Shown here: positions 6,207 through 7,725 of the stretch, piece after piece
How the letters are laid out: the number at the start of each line of letters is the position of its first letter
How positions within the stretch are numbered: position 1 is the first letter of the stretch
NCBI GenBank assembly: GCA_002731295.1
Contig: PCBE01000019.1
Location: 4,098-11,822 of the forward strand
Reading direction: 5' to 3'
Origin: Acidiferrobacteraceae bacterium
GTDB taxonomy: Bacteria; Pseudomonadota; Gammaproteobacteria; Arenicellales; UBA868
Length of the DNA: 7,725 bases
Notes under the pieces: model-generated
What the model was told of the DNA's origin: nothing
The model's input: only the letters and a program-made list of their open reading frames with translations
Database searches by the model: none
Translations under genes and position numbers: made by a program

Positions 6207-6811
6207 TGACTGTGTCTCTGGTTATCCTGGATCGCGACGGTGTAATCAATCATGACTCTGACGACTACATAAAATCGCCGGACGAGTGGCAACCTTTACC
6301 CGGCAGCCTGGAAGCGATTGCCCGACTTTGTCGTGCAGACTACACGGTGGTCGTGGCAACCAATCAGGCCGGAGTCGGCCGAGGTTTGTTCAGCCTGGAA
6401 ATGCTGACCTGCATACACCGTAAAATGGCATCGAGTATCCGCGACAAAGGCGGTAGACTGGACTCGGTATTTTTCTGTCCCCACAGCCCCGCTGATCAGT
6501 GCGGTTGCAGAAAACCAAAACCCGGTATGCTTCTGGAAATCAGTGACCGACTGAATATAGGGCTCTCTGGTGTACCCGTTGTGGGGGATTCACTGCGTGA
6601 TCTCGAAGCAGCGGCGGCGGCGGGCGCCATGCCGGTAATGGTTAAAACGTGTCGGGGTCAACTTACGCAGGAAAAGCTCTCACAAGGCGAGCTATCTCAC
6701 GCTCTGGGACAGACGCCGGTTTATGCGGATCTGGCCGCATTCACCGACGCAGTGCTGGATGGCAACCTGGAATCAGTTGCTCGCCACACAGACCAGGGGA
6801 CGCACCACTAA
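6206..6811 (+). CDS. gmhB: D-glycero-D-manno-heptose 1,7-bisphosphate 7-phosphatase
   Basis: GmhB removes the 7-phosphate from D-glycero-manno-heptose 1,7-bisphosphate in the cytoplasm, a step toward the ADP-heptose used in the inner core of lipopolysaccharide. The 201-residue HAD phosphatase shows motif I DRDGVIN (nucleophile Asp9, acid/base Asp11), motif II TNQAGVGRG (52-60), and motif IV GDSLRDLEAA (Asp128, Asp132). The GmhB-specific zinc loop is CPHSPADQCGCRKPKPG with ligands Cys91, His93, Cys99 and Cys101; the loop is shorter than in E. coli. The ATG at 6206 overlaps the upstream stop by one base. GGGAG lies only three bases ahead, so an in-frame GTG at 6212 is a weaker alternative start. 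The C-terminal 50 residues are variable and Gln/His-rich. Beta-anomer specificity, as in LPS biosynthesis, is inferred. Confidence 0.93.
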   Translation: MTVSLVILDRDGVINHDSDDYIKSPDEWQPLPGSLEAIARLCRADYTVVVATNQAGVGRGLFSLEMLTCIHRKMASSIRDKGGRLDSVFFCPHSPADQCGCRKPKPGMLLEISDRLNIGLSGVPVVGDSLRDLEAAAAAGAMPVMVKTCRGQLTQEKLSQGELSHALGQTPVYADLAAFTDAVLDGNLESVARHTDQGTHH

Positions 6812-6834
6812 CCCGCGGCGACTTGGAGAACTTC

Positions 6835-7578
6835 GTGTCTTTCACCGTTTGGTTACGCTCCAGTCTGTTCTTCGGTGGAATGGTGGTTTCGATTTTGGTC
6901 TTCTGGCCGGTTTCGATGGTCGCCTGGGTGCTGCCTATCGTTCAAAGGATGCGGGTCATCGGCGCTTGGGCATGGTTCATCAACCGATGGCTCGGTGCCA
7001 CCTGTGGGCTGCACTATGAGGTCAGCGGGCTAGAAAACCTGCCGCAACAACCCGGCGTAATTCTTTCAAAACACCAATCAGCGTGGGAGACGATTGTGTT
7101 CCAGGTCATCTTTCCGCCACAGACCTGGGCGCTAAAACGTGAAGCGTTATGGATCCCCTTTTTCGGTTGGGGCCTCGCTGCAACAGATCCTATTGCGATT
7201 AACCGTTCCACCCGTGTGCGCGCACTCGATCAACTCTGTGAACAAGGCAAAATCAAGTTGGCTGAAGGCCGTTGGGTCGTGATTTTCCCAGAGGGGACGC
7301 GTATACCGCCGGGTGAGCAAGGCCGCTATTTTCCCGGCGGGGCAATGCTGGCCGTCAGGGCCGGCGTACCTGTTATCCCCGTTGCACACAATGCCGGACA
7401 GTACTGGGGTCGGCGAAGCTTTCTAAAATACCCTGGCACCATCACCGTTAGGATCGGACCTGCCATCGACACCCGGAACGTCAAGGCCCGTGAAGTCAAC
7501 AAGGCGGCCGCGGTCTGGATCGAAGACACTATGCAGGAACTCTACCGCAACAATCCGCCATCCCCGACAACACCCTGA
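6835..7578 (+). CDS. plsC: 1-acyl-sn-glycerol-3-phosphate acyltransferase (PlsC/LPLAT family)
   Basis: Enzymes of this family acylate lysophosphatidic acid to phosphatidic acid at the inner membrane. The 247-residue product has a hydrophobic N-terminal segment (about residues 9-35) that should anchor it. Motif I is HQSAWE (His80, Glu85), an HX4E version of the usual HX4D. KREALWIPFFGWGL is the second block, FPEGTR at 151-156 binds glycerol phosphate, and GVPVIPVAHNAG is the fourth block. The start is taken as the GTG at 6835 because GGAG ends six bases before it and the hydrophobic segment begins just after. An in-frame TTG at 6823 is less likely, and the open frame back to 6649 lies inside gmhB. 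It is the last gene of the glyQ operon, 23 bases after gmhB. A related lysophospholipid or ornithine-lipid acyltransferase role cannot be excluded. Confidence 0.9.
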   Translation: MSFTVWLRSSLFFGGMVVSILVFWPVSMVAWVLPIVQRMRVIGAWAWFINRWLGATCGLHYEVSGLENLPQQPGVILSKHQSAWETIVFQVIFPPQTWALKREALWIPFFGWGLAATDPIAINRSTRVRALDQLCEQGKIKLAEGRWVVIFPEGTRIPPGEQGRYFPGGAMLAVRAGVPVIPVAHNAGQYWGRRSFLKYPGTITVRIGPAIDTRNVKAREVNKAAAVWIEDTMQELYRNNPPSPTTP

Positions 7579-7584
7579 GCCCCC

Positions 7585-7725
7585 TTAACGGACATCCTCC
7601 AGAGATCGGGTTCGACACGCCGCTGGTGAGTCGCTCAGTACAGCGGTCAGGTTGGCAAAGTCTTCAGCACTCAGCATCTCCGGTCTAACCTCTGGATCGA
7701 TGCCACAAACTGAAAATGCGTTTTC
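7585..7725 (-). CDS. rsmA: 16S rRNA dimethyladenosine transferase, C-terminal fragment
   Basis: Only the last 46 residues and the TAA stop are inside the window; the gene continues to the right. The segment CGIDPEVRPEMLSAEDFANL matches the C-terminal end of RsmA (KsgA), where E. coli has [21 protein letters not shown]. RsmA dimethylates two adjacent adenines near the 3' end of 16S rRNA during small-subunit maturation. The final 13 residues, after SDSPAA, are a non-conserved tail. The gene is convergent with plsC with six bases between the stops, and no terminator hairpin is visible between them. The catalytic domain cannot be checked here. Confidence 0.85.
   Translation of the reverse strand, partial: ENAFSVCGIDPEVRPEMLSAEDFANLTAVLSDSPAACRTRSLEDVR

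Noticed and set aside
6649..6834. N-terminal extension of PlsC by 62 residues, from 6649
   Set aside because: It lies inside gmhB in another frame, lacks PlsC homology, and a well-spaced Shine-Dalgarno sequence precedes the GTG at 6835.

Overview
The window reads as chromosomal DNA of a free-living gammaproteobacterium, seen only through housekeeping genes. The evidence is an E. coli-type glutamine synthetase with its adenylylation tyrosine and an NtrC/sigma-54 promoter, a two-subunit (glyQ/glyS) glycyl-tRNA synthetase, and the run glyQ-glyS-gmhB-plsC, a gene order I recall from Pseudomonas-like genomes. Base composition is moderately GC-rich and looks even throughout. I see no insertion sequence, phage gene, CRISPR array, tRNA or rRNA. 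No stretch of 300 bases lacks a gene.

Left block, minus strand (2739 down to 1). A PP-loop ATPase of the tRNA-thiolation type, with a probable NFACT-R-like C-terminal region, overlaps by four bases a TusA-family sulfur carrier. The two are probably co-translated. After a 229-bp gap comes glnA, which runs off the window after 406 residues. That gap holds a well-formed nitrogen-control region: two 17-bp NtrC-type inverted repeats 32 bp apart, a near-consensus sigma-54 promoter, and a TATAAT box that could serve a vegetative promoter.

Centre, 2740-2883. A 144-bp divergent control region separates the PP-loop gene from glyQ. It contains a good sigma-70 promoter for glyQ, a weaker candidate for the PP-loop gene, and two repeat structures that could be operators.

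Right block, plus strand (2884 to 7578). glyQ (GTG start), glyS, a small MazG-like nucleotide pyrophosphohydrolase, gmhB and plsC (GTG start) are packed with gaps of at most 23 bases or with overlaps, and probably form one operon. It links glycine tRNA charging, nucleotide clean-up, the ADP-heptose branch of lipopolysaccharide synthesis and phospholipid acylation. The last 46 residues of RsmA (KsgA) enter from the right on the minus strand, tail to tail with plsC and six bases away.

Most of the window is conventional. The part least covered by known biology is the coupled PP-loop/TusA pair, which looks like a dedicated sulfur-relay module for RNA thiolation outside the standard MnmA and ThiI architectures. 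The regulatory architecture of glnA is the cleanest signal readable directly from the DNA.
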